Assembly (NCBI GenBank): GCA_947247005.1
Contig: OX365955.1
Location: 7,574,001-7,638,000, forward strand
Length of the DNA: 64,000 nt
Reading direction: 5' to 3'
Origin: Spisula solida
Taxonomy: Eukaryota; Mollusca; Bivalvia; Venerida; Mactridae
Positions 35,906 through 48,487 of the stretch are shown in pieces. The notes beneath the pieces are model-generated. The model was not told the origin of the DNA. It made no database searches and was given only the letters and a program-made list of their open reading frames with translations. How positions within the stretch are numbered: position 1 is the first letter of the stretch; each line of letters begins with the position of its first letter. The position numbers and the translations under genes were made by a program.

Positions 35906-37163
35906 CAGTTAGTGACTAATGTACATCAAGGATTATTCATCAGTTAAAAACTTATTTTAAATGCGCTAAATAGTACAATTATAATTTTTATAGAGTTAGA
36001 AATATAATATTTATCGATTTTCGGTGTAAGATAGAATTGTATTTCACTGAGCTACGCCTCACGTGAAAATTTAGACGAGAATACAGGAAAATACTATGTG
36101 TCAACACCATACATGACACAAAACTACAAACTCTGTTTCAGTTAGCGTTGGCGAGTACGCATTTATTCGTGCTACGTGTGACAATGCATAGTTCAAATAT
36201 GTAATTACAACAGAGTACATTCATAAGGTCTATGAATTTACATAAGTACTCAAACGTTTATTCTCACATAATATTCAGTATAAAATGCAATACGGCATGA
36301 CCATGCGATAGAATGGACCAGGTGAAAACCAGAGATAAACTTTGTAAGAAAATACTCTGGAAACTGTTTCCATTCTATCGCAGCCAAATGAATTGTGATT
36401 TTAACAGTAAAACATCACAATAATTGTACAAATGATAATAATTTTAACATACATGCATCTTGACATTTCACTCTGCATGTTTCTAATAACCCTCAATAAA
36501 AACTACCATTATAATAAGACGATCTTAAAAATAAGATCACGATACATTGACTCATGTATTTCTGTTCGGTGTCGAATATTGTGCTTTTTGTGGCTTTATT
36601 GAATGATCGTGACCAGGGTATAGATAATGAATTATTTGAATAGCTCCTGTCGTGACATACCTGCATGCTCCAGAGTTCAAAAACTGAAACCTCGGTACAC
36701 TTATGAAATTCAACACTTGCCAACTATGCCAACACTAGTTGTGACGTATTATCGACGAATACTTGTAATGTATTTAAATGAATATGAATCCAGTTAAATA
36801 CGTGTAAAGACCGCACCAGGCGCCGTGTGTGTTTTCTATTAATTCTCTTCCAGCATAAACAAAGGTTCTTATTCACTAATTATTTTAGACCAAAACTCAG
36901 ACTTGACTTCATAAAGATTTAGATTTGTGTTTAAGATTGTCCGCGTTAGATACTTTTGCTCGCAATAAGTCATACAAGTTGAATTGTATAGTCTCCCAAT
37001 TATTCATTTAGCGATTAGGGTTATACGCTGTTTTATATGAGACGATATGTGCACTGTACCACAGGCAATCGTCATATGATATTCACAATTATACAAATGA
37101 CAGATACTTAGTGACAGAGTGTGATGTTTTTCTCTACTTTAGCAGACGCCAAAGTCCTGTGTA
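35906..37163. other. Intergenic stretch
   Basis: No supported gene. One imperfect hairpin at 36305-36381 is listed separately. Confidence 0.5.
36305..36381. repeat. 77-base hairpin
   Basis: Thirteen perfectly paired bases (GCGATAGAATGGA / TCCATTCTATCGC), an internal loop, then CCAGAG / CTCTGG around an AT-rich loop. The length is compatible with either a tiny MITE or a small-RNA precursor; nothing decides between them. Confidence 0.55.
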
Positions 37164-37338
37164 CAGTACAACCTCTCTAGAACAACTCCTGTGGGAAACA
37201 TTAAGTTTGTTCTTTGTACAAAGGCTTTTTCTCAGGAGAGGTAAATTTTATAGGAATTAATAATGTCTTGGTGAAACGATCATATTGAACACATGGGGTT
37301 GTTGCTCTATAAAGGGCCGCTCTGGAGAGGTTGCACTG
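37164..37338. mobile_element. Pogo-like MITE, 175 bp
   Basis: Inverted ends CAGTACAACCTCTCTAGA and CTGGAGAGGTTGCACTG, flanked by TA on both sides. No coding content. Confidence 0.8.
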
Positions 37339-37572
37339 TACAATAATATACCAAACACCTTCTAGTGATATTCGTTGTTTGTAATACTGTAACTATTGAT
37401 AGCGGGAGAAACCATGAGCAAATTATGTCACACAAAGATATCAACAGAACATATCAAATAGCAAATAAAGACAAAGAAATTATTAGCTGTTATATAAGAT
37501 ATATGGTACGGAGAGTTTGACTTGATCCTCGACCTTCTATTAGCATAGTTTAACGGTTGAAATCGTGTATCT

Positions 37573-37660
37573 AAGCCGAGCCGAGCCGAGCCGAGCCGAG
37601 CCGAGCAGAGCAGAGCAGAGCAGAGCAGAGCAGAGCAGAGCAGAGCAGAGCAGAGCAGAG
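37573..37660. repeat. Pentanucleotide microsatellite with a unit switch
   Basis: About six GAGCC units followed by about eleven GAGCA units: one base change spread through half of the array. Confidence 0.95.
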
Positions 37661-37684
37661 CTTTTATCTATAAGTTATAACCCC

Positions 37685-37885
37685 GTTGGAATGTTTTCAT
37701 AAGTGGGTAGTATCACGAAGACACTCGATGTGGAGTACAATCAAACATCTGAAAGACCGATCTTGCACGATTTACTCTCGCAAATTGATATATTCAGCAC
37801 AAGAGGCTGAGCCATGTAATATATTCATGTATAAAGGTCAGGATCAACTGAAATTCTCCGTGCTTTACGCTAGCAGTATAAACTA
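37685..37885. repeat. Dispersed repeat B, copy 2
   Basis: Collinear with 27250-27445 and starting right after the pentanucleotide run. A fragment near 40135-40180 (CATAAAGGTTAGGATCAAG) may be a third relic. Confidence 0.6.
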
Positions 37886-38394
37886 TCTTTAACTAAACAT
37901 TTATCACGCGATAATGTCACGTCAATATTGCAATGTTAACAGATGGTAAAATGTCACCATGTTAATTCATACGGTATCTAGAGCACCTAATATTATATCA
38001 TTTAGGGTCAACGGTGTCGTGGGTTCGAGTCCTATAATGAACGCACATTTCCTCCTTGATTTACTTTAATAGTGGCAGCGGTGGGAAACGTTGTGTACAG
38101 TAAGACTAACCTTACCAATCAGTCCTAGAAATACATGAATCCTCTTGACCAACCGCTAAAATTGATCGGAGTAATTTCATTTGGTCTACTTTCACCCAGG
38201 TGTTCCGAATGAACATTCATTTAAATTCGATACATTTTCGAACTTGCCAACTAAATATATTATCTTACTTCATTCCATAGGTAATTATGAATAAACACAC
38301 CTATAGTGTATACTCTTTAATTTTAACATTGCGGTCTAAGCCTTTTTCAAAATAGCAATCAAGGATTTTACTCTATAGCTATATACATGGGAAG

Positions 38395-38520
38395 CAGGCT
38401 TATTCAACCCCGAGCTTATTCAACCCCAAGCGATTTTAAGTATTATTCAACCCCAAGCTCATTCAACTCCGAACCAGGGCTCATTCAACCCCAGATATGT
38501 AAGGCTCATTCAACCCCAAT
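38395..38520. repeat. Short tandem motif, CTCATTCAACCCC
   Basis: Six or seven loosely spaced copies of (G)CT(C/T)ATTCAACCCC over 125 bases. No known function recognised. Confidence 0.7.
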
Positions 38521-38884
38521 GAAAAACAATGTTAGGTAGAGATATTCTTTAAATTTGTGTTTTGAGTTTATAAATATCATTAATATGTTAAAAGATACTG
38601 TAAATGTTTATTTCCATAACTGTGTTTTTATTTTTTAGAGATATATAGATAATTATTAATAAAAATCAATAATTATAGAAATACTTGGAAACTTATGTTT
38701 TACCTTGAATACACAGTTTAACAAACATAAGTTGGGTTAATAATTGTTAATATGTTTTTAGTTAATTTTATGTGAGTGTTGTGTTTGACAGTTTCACATG
38801 TGTTAATTATCTAGGTTAGGGAATTTATATCTATTTAAACTATAAACTACATATATATTTGTATGTTCTCTGTTCGTTTACTGT

Positions 38885-39579
38885 TTAGCTTCGGCGTACC
38901 CCAGGGATCAGTCATTGGACCCCTCCTCTTCCTGCTGTACATCAATGACCTCCCACTTCGGGCAACATCCACATCCCGCTTGTTCGCTGACGATAGTCTC
39001 TTGTACAGGACAATTCGCACTACAGAAGATGCCAAAGCCTTACAAGATGACCTGGACAGGTTACAGCAGTGGGAGCGTGATTGGTTGATGTCATTCAACC
39101 CATCCAAATGCGAGGTCATCCGCATCACCAGGAAGAGAATCCCCATCAAGACGCCATACTTCATTCACGGCAGCGAACTGCAGGTTGTGACAGGGGGCAA
39201 GTACTTGGGGGTATACATAGATGAGAAGATCTCCTTCAACACCCATGTTGCTACCACGGCAAAGAAGGCAAACAACAGTCTCGCTTTCCTGAGAAGAAAC
39301 CTGACAAGCTGTCCTCAACAGATTAAGGCACAATGCTATCAGACGTTTGTCAGGCCAACCCTTGAGTACGCCAGTACTGCCTGGGACCCGCATACGAGGT
39401 CCAGTATGAGTCAACTGGAGGCTGTCCAGCGACGCGCGGCACGATTTGTCAAAGGGGACTACCGCACTACAAACAGCACCAGCCAGATGATTGCTGATAT
39501 TGGCTGGAAACCCCTTGCCGAACGTCGTTCCAACGCAAAGCTGGTGTCCCAAAATATATGTTACAGTTTCGTAGCTTAA
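38885..39579 (+). mobile_element. LINE reverse transcriptase fragment with an intact frame
   Basis: Uninterrupted frame with GVPQGSVIGPLLFLLYINDL, RLFADDSLLY (catalytic FADD), GKYLGVYIDEKISFNTH, FVRPTLEYASTAWDPH, QRRAARFVKGDY and IGWKPLAERR. Jockey/CR1-like palm and thumb. It is GC-richer than its AT-rich surroundings. Both ends are abrupt: nothing upstream of PQGS, and nothing after AERRSNAKL where family members continue. No tail or target duplication recognised. The clean frame implies a recent copy or constraint. Confidence 0.85.
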
Positions 39580-41320
39580 TAACTTTTTTAACATTAGCAT
39601 TACATAAAATCCGGATATACCATTTTAAAGTAGAGGCTTTAAATCTTTTATGATACATCATATGCCATAATTAACATTTTTTATAAACCTCACTTCTAGA
39701 AACGTTTAAAGTGCATTTTTAAGAAAGTGACGTTTTCATGTTAGGATTTGATGGTATATTATTAAAAATTTTGAAATACATCTGTGTATGTTCTATATAC
39801 TTATCAATTTAATGCTTGATGAGTTATGAAGCAGAATAAGATGTTAAAATTGGACAATATGGTATACATTTGTGTTGCTAGACAACAAAAAACCTATGGT
39901 AAAAGGGCTTTTCATACCCATACCATTGGAGTGTACTTGTACACAAGCTGGCATCATTATCTTTGGGCCCTCAAGTGTTTTTGCCACGTCTGTAACTGCA
40001 ATGGACGAGTATTTCAACGAAAATATGTTCAAAAGGTGCAGGAAGTGCAGTTGTCATTAACAATTTAATATGTAAAGTACAGAGAATTTCTAATAGCACA
40101 ATTTAACAGCTTGTCTGTATTTATTACCCTGGTTGTCATGCATGCATAAAGGTTAGGATCAAGTCGTTATCTCCGTATTTACCATGTGATTAATAATTTT
40201 CACAAATACACTTTTCTTACTAAAGGTTGAGGAACATCACATGTCATGAGTGAGAGAGTGAACTTTTGTGATCACTTTCCGTCCGTCCACATTTCTCTTG
40301 TGTAGACAATAGAGTGAAGTTGGCACAGCAATCGATTATCAAATATCTATAACGAATATCGAGCGATGTTGAATACCGAGCCAACTTGGTAAGTGATATT
40401 AGCGAAAGTTAAAGCCCCATACCTCATTTGAATATCGAGCTTGGTCTAATATCGAGCCAGCTCAGCAATTTAGGGGTGAAATATGTAGTAGGAGTTACTT
40501 CCCTTGATATAAGGGGAGAGAATTATGTAGTGCCAGTGTGTCTTCCCTTTTTCCATGTTGGAATGTTTTCAATGGTCAACTAAATAAAACCTGTGTTTAC
40601 AAAGTGTTTGAATGGCAAGTCAAGCAATGTCATTCTTCCTGTACAGAGATTATTAGTTGATTCAATGCATTGCAATTTGTTGTAGCATTTTTTGACGTAA
40701 TATAGCTTGACCTTGGACTGGAATTACAACAAATACTCACACTCCGCACTCAAAATATTAAATAAGGAAATTCTCTTTCTTGAGGTTTAAAGTGACAATT
40801 TTGATAGCAAGAATGTGACAATGTTGGTACTCAATATTATTTGCTTTTGCTCATGTAATTTAGTATACTTTTATGCTACAATTGTATTTTGATCAGTAAC
40901 ATATCTCAAATAGTACATAGTAACAATTTACTTGCTTTTATTATCAACACTAGTTTAGCAGTCAAAGAACAAATATTTCAGTTCCGAGTGTTACCAAGTA
41001 TTGATTAATATCCCACGCCCAGAATGATGTCATTAAAGTTGCATCTGGTATGAGCTATGATGTACAGATCAAAGTGTGTAGAGCAATGATGTATAGATCA
41101 AAGTGGGTGCCAAATCATAGTTTAAACTGGAATATAATAAGTTATAGTGCGCCCATGATAATGAGAAAGGCATGAAATTTTGATGTGCTTGATTTATTAT
41201 GGATGTTTTGATAAAACACTGACCATATCTGCTTACTTTAGTAATTTGTAAAATATTTGTAAACATCACATTACCCTGGTGCACTATACTTCCCTTGTAA
41301 TCCAGTAATGTTTTCAAAAT
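39580..41320. other. Intergenic stretch
   Basis: No supported gene; short frames on both strands at 39826-40068 are mutually overlapping and unconvincing. Around 40245-40310, TTTTGTGATCACTTTCCGTCCGTCC looks like a piece of a dispersed repeat. Confidence 0.45.
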
Positions 41321-41439
41321 AACTCATAATAATGTACATTACTTTATTTTTAGCAAATTACTAGTTTGCATAAAAAACATATTTACAAAAGCAATATAAA
41401 TAGGACATCACTAACAACAAAACAAGGCAAACTAAAACA

Positions 41440-43910
41440 TAACATACATTTCCCTGTAAAAACAAAACCACTGAAGAAATCACCTAAGAAGTTTTCCTGG
41501 ACAGTTTCTTAACCAGTACTAACTTCTCTGTAAAAACAAACTTCCTTCATTGAAAAGACAACAGATGGACAACCGAGGACGGGGCTCGGTAGTCCATTTG
41601 TTGGGATCTTATCAACATAATTTATGTCATTTTATAAACTAGAACATGTATCACTTTAACTTCCACTGAAGAAATCACCTAGAAATTTTCCTGGACAGTT
41701 TCTTAACCAGTACTAACTTCCATATAAAAACAAACTTCATTCATTGAAAAGACAACAGATGGACAACCGAGGCTCGGTTGTCCATTTGTTGGGATCTTAT
41801 CAACATAATTAATGTCACTTTATAAACAAGAACATGTATCACTTTAACTTCCACAGAAGAAATCACCTAAGAAGTTTTCCTGGACAGTTTCTTAACCAGT
41901 ACTAACTTCTCTGTAAAAACAAACTTCCTTCATTGAAAAGACAACAGATGGACAACCGAGGACGGGGCTCGGTAGTCCATTTGTTGGGATCTTATCAACA
42001 TAATTTATGTCATTTTATAAACTAGAACATGTATCACTTTAACTTCCACTGAAGAAATCACCTAGAAGTTTTCCTGGACAGTTTCTTAACCAGTACTAAC
42101 TTCCATATAAAAACAAACTTCATTCATTGAAAAGACAACAGATGGACAACCGAGGCTCGGTTGTCCATTTGTTGGGATCTTATCAACATAATTAATGTCA
42201 CTTTATAAACAAGAACATGTATCACTTTAACTTCCACTGAAGAAATCACCTAGAAATTTTCCTGGACAGTTTCTTAACCAGTACTAACTTCCATATAAAA
42301 ACAAACTTCATTCATTGAAAAGACAACAGATGGACAACCGAGGCTCGGTTGTCCATTTGTTGGGATCTTATCAACATAATTAATGTCACTTTATAAACAA
42401 GAACATGTATCACTTTAACTTCCACAGAAGAAATCACCTAAGAAGTTTTCCTGGACAGTTTCTTAACCAGTACTAACTTCTCTGTAAAAACAAACTTCCT
42501 TCATTGAAAAGACAACAGATGGACAACCGAGGACGGGGCTCGGTAGTCCATTTGTTGGGATCTTATCAACATAATTTATGTCATTTTATAAACTAGAACA
42601 TGTATCACTTTAACTTCCACTGAAGAAATCACCTAGAAGTTTTCCTGGACAGTTTCTTAACCAGTACTAACTTCCATATAAAAACAAACTTCATTCATTG
42701 AAAAGACAACCGATGGACAACCGAGGCTCGGTTGTCCATTTGTTGGGATCTTATCAACATAATTAATGTCACTTTATAAACAAGAACATGTATCACTTTA
42801 ACTTCCACAGAAGAAATCACCTAAGAAGTTTTCCTGGACAGTTTCTTAACCAGTACTAACTTCTCTGTAAAAACAAACTTCCTTCATTGAAAAGACAACA
42901 GATGGACAACCGAGGCTCGGTTGTCCATTTGTTGGGATCTTATCAACATAATTAATGTCACTTTATAAACAAGAACATATGTATCACTTTAACTTCCACT
43001 GAAGAAATCACTTCAGAAGTTTTCCTGGACAGTTTCTTAACCAGTACTAACTTCCCTGTAAAAACAAACTTCATTCATTGAAAAGACAACAGATGGACAA
43101 CCGAGGACGGGGCTCGGTAGTCCATTTGTTGGGATCTTATCAACATAATTTATGTCATTTTATAAACTAGAACATGTATCACTTTAACTTCCACTGAAGA
43201 AATCACTTCAGAAGTTTTCCTGGACAGTTTCTTAACCAGTACTAACTTCTCTGTAAAAACAAACTTCCTTCATTGAAAAGACAACAGATGGACAACCGAG
43301 GCTCGGTTGTCCATTTGTTGGGATCTTATCAACATAATTAATGTCACTTTATAAACAAGAACATGTATCACTTTAACTTCCACTGAAGAAATCACCTAAG
43401 AAGTTTTCCTGGACAGTTTCTTAACCAGTACTAACTTCCCTGTAAAAACAAACTTCATTCATTGAAAAGACAACAGATGGACAACCGAGGCTCGGTTGTC
43501 CATTTGTTGGGATCTTATCAACATAATTAATGTCACTTTATAAACAAGAACATATGTATCACTTTAACTTCCACTGAAGAAATCACCTAAGAAGTTTTCC
43601 TGGACAGTTTCTTAACCAGTACTAACTTCTCTGTAAAAACAAACTTCCTTCATTGAAAAGACAACAGATGGACAACCGAGGCTCGGTTGTCCATTTGTTG
43701 GGATCTTATCAACATAATTAATGTCACTTTATAAACAAGAACATGTATCACTTTAACTTCCACTGAAGAAATCACCTAAGAAGTTTTCCTGGACAGTTTC
43801 TTAACCAGTACTAACTTCCCTGTAAAAACAAACTTCATTCATTGAAAAGACAACAGATGGACAACCGAGGACGGGGCTCGGTAGTCCATTTGTTGGGATC
43901 TTATCAACAA
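41440..43910. repeat. 190-bp satellite, about 13 copies, with a hairpin per unit
   Basis: Units of about 190-194 bp. Each holds CAACAGATGGACAACCGAG and its near-complement, a stem of about 19 pairs. Two forms exist: short (GAGGCTCGG, one-base spacer) and long (GAGGACGGGGCTCGG, with one stem mismatch). Left to right the order is L S L S S L S S L S S S L. Units also differ in CCTAAGAAG, CCTAGAAG and TTCAGAAG. Flanked on the right by a 53-bp array. Confidence 0.95.
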
Positions 43911-44640
43911 GTCTATTAACAAACATATAGAACAACATAAAAATTATAATGCACAACATTACGTAACAATTAACAATATATTAACAAACATAAAAATTAT
44001 AAAGCACAACATTACGTAACAATTAAGAATATATTAACAAACATAAAAATCATAACAAGCAACATTACGTAACAATTAAGAATATATTAACAAACATAAA
44101 AATTATAACAAGCAACATTACGTAACAATTAACAATATATTAACAAACATAAAAATCATAACGCACAACATTACGTAACAATTAACAATATATTAACAAA
44201 CATAAAAATTATAACGCACAACATTACACAACAATATATTAACAAACGTAAAAGAACAACATAAAAATTATAACACGCAAAATTACACAACAATTAACAA
44301 TATATTAACAAACATAAAAATCATAACGCACAACATTACACAACAATATATTAACAAACATAAAAGAACAACATAAAAATTATAACACGCAAAATTACAC
44401 AACAATCTAACAATATATTAACAAACATAAAAATCATAACGCACAACATTACACAACAATATATTAACAAACATAAAAGAACAACATAAAAATTATAACA
44501 CACAAAATTACACAACAATCTAACAATATATTAACAAACATAAAAATTATAATGCACAAAATTACACAACAATCAACAATATATTAACAAACATAAAAGA
44601 ACACCATAACAAACATATAACAACAACATTATAAAAATCA
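43905..44640. repeat. 53-bp AT-rich tandem array
   Basis: Unit AATATATTAACAAACATAAA through CATTACGTAACAATTA, about 53 bp, with longer variants containing AGAACAACATAAAAATT. About 13 units, directly adjoining the 190-bp satellite. Confidence 0.9.
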
Positions 44641-44659
44641 ACATTACTTAAACAAACAA

Positions 44660-44875
44660 ACATAATCTTCATGCTGGACTGTAACTTCAATAAACAGTGA
44701 AGTTTCACGTTACAACGAGAACAGTCTTCCATCGAATCCATTCTCTTCAGGTGTGCCACAGTTACTAGTAACCAGTAACATCTATTGCTCTACCAGGGAC
44801 CTTCAGTATCACCAGGTAACCAGAGACAGTTTGGTACCAACCAAGTAAACTATCCAGACTAGGTGGACCTGTAAT
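44660..44875 (-). pseudogene. Exon-like segment, duplicate A, distal piece
   Basis: Minus strand, after acceptor TATTACAG: GPPSLDSLLGWYQTVSGYLV then VPGRAIDVTGY and a stop. Same sequence, slightly different, at 58330-58490. Further down a block (HCLLKLQSSMK) resembles 48.5 kb (NCLWKLQSRLQ). Product not recognised. In this copy the upstream exon ends in another phase, and joining the two would give an early stop, so it is probably broken. Confidence 0.4.
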
Positions 44876-45029
44876 ATAGCACAGTAACAAACAATCATAA
44901 CATGATTATGTAATGCTAAAATTTTGCCAAAAAATGTGAAATATTTTACACAATATTTTAGATTATTCGTGACATTATTATTGAGTTTTTTGTAAAACAA
45001 ATCAATATTTAAAATAAACTAGAACTGTC

Positions 45030-45395
45030 ACCATTCGGCAGACTAATATACCCGGTGTGACAAAAATCATTGCAGCTAATTTTTTGCTTCATGAACAAAA
45101 TCTGTAGGAGAAGTTGTGTCCACAAGAACTGTTCACTATATTGTATAGTGCATAAAAGTACAATGGGCCATAATTCTGTCAAAAATAGTCACAGCGCAAA
45201 TTCTTTCCTTTATGCACATCTACATGTTGAGGTTGTTCATCTGTTAAAGTTTGAAGAAAATGCTGCAAAAACTGTAGGAGGAGTTAAGTCCACAAGAATG
45301 CGTCTACAGACAGACAGACTGACGGACAGACAAGCTGAATCCAGTATACCCTCCCTTACAACTTGTTGTGCGGGGGGAATAATGAACGCCGTTAG
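45030..45395 (+). repeat. Dispersed mollusc-type repeat, copy 1
   Basis: Shares with 49155-49400 the blocks GGGCCATAATTCTG, ACTGTAGGAGGAGTT, TCCACAAGAATGC, CTACAGACAGACA and CAAGCTGAATCCAGTATACC. The frame across it is not a gene. Confidence 0.75.
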
Positions 45396-45539
45396 GTGAT
45401 GGGATAAATAAGTGAATTAATAAAATTTAATGATGTTCACACTATGCTTTGGAAACCTTTGCAGCCTAGAGTTGAAGATCTATAGACAATCAGTATTAGG
45501 TACTTATTCTGCTCTCATTATCATTTACTTAAGTAAATG

Positions 45540-45780
45540 TTTAAGTAGAACATAACCTGTCCCACCTAGAGATGATCCAGCACTTTACTGAGCTAGCAGG
45601 GCTGACTAGTAGCGAATTAGGGAAACAGGCATGATTAAATCAAATGTATATCAACACAACAACTCACCATTTTGGGTCTCCTCTCAAAGGTTGACCAGGT
45701 TGATCAGGAAACCCATCCATTACTGGGACACCAACTAGTTCCATGAATCCTTGAGGTCCTGTTTCACCTGGATAACCTGT
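45540..45780 (-). pseudogene. Exon-like segment, duplicate A, collagen-like piece
   Basis: Minus strand after an acceptor at about 45779: YPGETGPQGFMELVGVPVMD then PDQPGQPLRGDPKW and donor GTGAGT. Its partner at 59310-59440 reads YQGERGPQGFMELV...PDQPGQP. Gly-Pro spacing hints at a collagen-like stretch but is too short to be sure. Compared with the partner, this copy lacks a block and ends in a different phase. The downstream region to 45540 is also shared with 59160-59290. Confidence 0.4.
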
Positions 45781-46747
45781 AAAACATATGAAGCATTTGA
45801 AACTATACAGTAAAACCTCAGTAATACGAGCAGAGATTATTTGAGCTACCGGCCTATTTCAAAACAACGGAAATTTTGAAGTCCCAGCGAATTTGCTCTA
45901 TATTATACATTAATCTATTACTCTTATTCGAGTAAAATCATAACGAGCATCGGGTCTATTTCAAGCACAGTTGTCGGTCCATTCAACAATTTTCATTGAA
46001 AATGAGTTGTGCTTTATCTGGTCAAGATTTAATTTTGTTACGGCCGTATTTTTCACACATCGAAATTATCACATTTTATGACAATAGGGTTACCCCTAAT
46101 ACTTAAATTGATTTCAGTTTTCTCGATTCAATACATTAAACACGAATAGTATTTAATTAATGAGCATGATTAAAACAACCCATGCAATTCAGAATAAGTT
46201 CAATAGACAACAATATTGGGAACTTAAACACATACACGAGAACTAGATTTATTAAATGCACCATCGTTCCTACGAACGTACTGACTCACATAGACTTAAT
46301 TATCATAAGATAAATCGACGTACATGTAGCAACTTATTTCATTATTATTCAATATTTATAGACGCCGTTCATTATAAAACTGCAATTAAAAATCAAGTAA
46401 AGAACCTTTCCGATGCCCTATTTCATGAAAACCTAAGAATGTAGGCTTACCCACAATTTCATGTTTCCAATACTGAATAAAAACAGTTTAGTAAATCAAG
46501 TCCGCGATTTAATTCTTATCAAAAAAACACGAACAAAGAAAACTTTGTCGACTTTGTAAAGTAGAAAATTAAATGTCAATTAAATCAAAATTATGCGCTG
46601 ATTGGCGAATTCATACCGCTGTTACATAATAATAATAGAACTCTGACGTAACACTATTCCCATCTCTAGCAGCAATTATTTTATGTCGCGCGCGTTTGAA
46701 GTCAGTAGACTGCCATGCTTTGATGTCCCAATTGTTGCGCACATTTC

Positions 46748-46864
46748 AACTGGAAACCACAGGGATATAACTCATTGAGTCAAAAATCAATGCCCTAAAT
46801 AACTTTTCATAAATAATACAGTGCATGTTTTATTCAATGAGCCGTATCCCTGTGCTGGAAACTG
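46748..46864. repeat. Small foldback, about 117 bp
   Basis: ACTGGAAACCACAGGGATAT and its imperfect complement (ATCCCTGTGCTGGAAACTGG end) are inverted about 50 bases apart, with CTCATTGA in both arms. Confidence 0.65.
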
Positions 46865-47244
46865 GATCAAATTTGCATCCGGGGTTTATTTTATCATGTC
46901 ATCTGATCGATTCAAAGAATTGGTTTGAAGTTGAACGAGGAGATTTTGTGTTTGGGTGTTTGTTCAAACATGTAGGATCTATCATGCACTTTGGGTAATA
47001 TTATCTTTTTGCCGGTGCTAACATCTATTACAACTGTTAAATGGAGTTAGATATTTAATGTAAAAGTATTCAATATGACTTTCATAAGCAATTTGTTGAG
47101 TTCGGCAAATGTCCTCACGATTCAAATTGCCTAAGACTTGACAATAAACAATGACGATATTCATAGTTACAACCAAATACATGAATCAAACACATTTTCA
47201 TTGTAACACAGTTACACTTAGTCATAACAACAATTCATCATATA

Positions 47245-47478
47245 CAGGGTGTTAAAAAAGTTTGTTCTCAAAATTTGAATTCATACTAAATTTTATCTGA
47301 ACCTTGTATGCAGTGTACAATTTTAATATCTTATAAAAATAAATTCAAATAATCCTCGAAAGATAAGAGCAATGGTAGAACCCTCTCGAATTTAACCTGA
47401 AAATTGTATATTCTTCTGACTTCAGAAAAATCAACTATTGAAACTAAAAATTTGAGAACGAACTTTTTTAACACCCTG
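47245..47478. mobile_element. Mariner-like MITE, copy 2 (234 bp)
   Basis: Same ends (CAGGGTGTTAAAAAAG), same TA flanks and same length as 5426-5659, with a diverged interior. Confidence 0.85.
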
Positions 47479-47769
47479 TACTTCGGATATTTCTAGCATC
47501 TGGCTTATCTCGAGCATATGGATTGTCCCAATGTGTCCTCGAGATAACAAGGTGTTATTGTATATATATCCTAAGCAGCTACTATTAATATTATCTTTTG
47601 TATATTTCAACAATAAATTCCAATACTAGTACACACTGATCCAAATAAAAGTTGACTAGCCAGCTTCAATCACAAACAAGAGTGCCAAAATGTCACAAAA
47701 TACGCCCGTCTTGGGGCATGGTGAGTCTCAGGTCATAGTGAATGAAAAAAACAAACAATCCAACATTTT

Positions 47770-48395
47770 TTTTAATTAAAGGACCATAACCCAAGAAGGC
47801 CTAGGCTGATTTGGCCTACAATTGAAATTGTCTTAGATATTATATCCATAAATATTGTCACAAAGTTTGAAGATACTCAGATGAAAACTCTTTGCACTAG
47901 AGAACAGACATTTTGGTAATTATAGGATCATAACCAAATAAGGCCTAGGCCGATTTGGCCAATAATCAAACTTGGCCTAGATATTATGCCCATAAGCATT
48001 GTCACAAAAATTGAAGATGATTGGATGAAAACTGTTTGCGTTAGAGTACAGACAAGGCCAATTTCATACTTATTTGGTAATTAATTTAGGCCCATAACCA
48101 AATGAAGCCTAGGCCAATTTGGCCTATAATCGAACTTGGCCTAGATATTATGCCCATAAGCATTGTCAGCAAGTTTGAAGATGATCGGATGAAAACTGAT
48201 AGCGTTAGAGTACAGACAATGCCAATTTCATACTTATTTGGTAATTAAAGGACCATAACCCAATAAGGCCTAGGCCGATTTGGCCTATAATCGAACTTGG
48301 CCTATAGATATTATGCCCATAAGCATTGTCAGCAAGTTTGAAGATGATCGGATGAAAAATGTTTGCGCTAGAGTACAGACAAATTACTGGACGCC
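47770..48395. repeat. About 160-bp tandem repeat, 4 copies
   Basis: Unit contains CATAACC(C/A)AATAAGGCCTA, GATTTGGCC, ATTATGCCCATAAGCATTGT, AGTTTGAAGATGAT and AGAGTACAGACA. After the last copy come GACGCCGCCGCCCGCCAAGG and a CCCGTTTTCAACGGG inverted repeat, a common end of dispersed bivalve repeats (recalled). Confidence 0.85.
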
Positions 48396-48487
48396 GCCGC
48401 CCGCCAAGGGTGTTCACATAATAAGTCCCGTTTTCAACGGGCGTATAAAAATGATACGGTGAATTACAGGATATAGCTTACCATAGT

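Larger units (their letters stand above)
45808..47560. mobile_element. Possible pogo-like element, 1.75 kb, imperfect ends
   Basis: Left end CAGTAAAACCTCAGTAATAC, right end (inverted) CAATAACACCTTGTTATCTC, both next to TA. The ends match only partly. Contains a mariner-like MITE (47245-47478) and a 120-base foldback (46748-46864). No transposase seen. Confidence 0.4.

Noticed and set aside
39826..40068. Overlapping frames on both strands (for example GIIIFGPSSVFATSV)
   Set aside because: Three mutually overlapping frames of equal length, no motif, no splice or promoter context.
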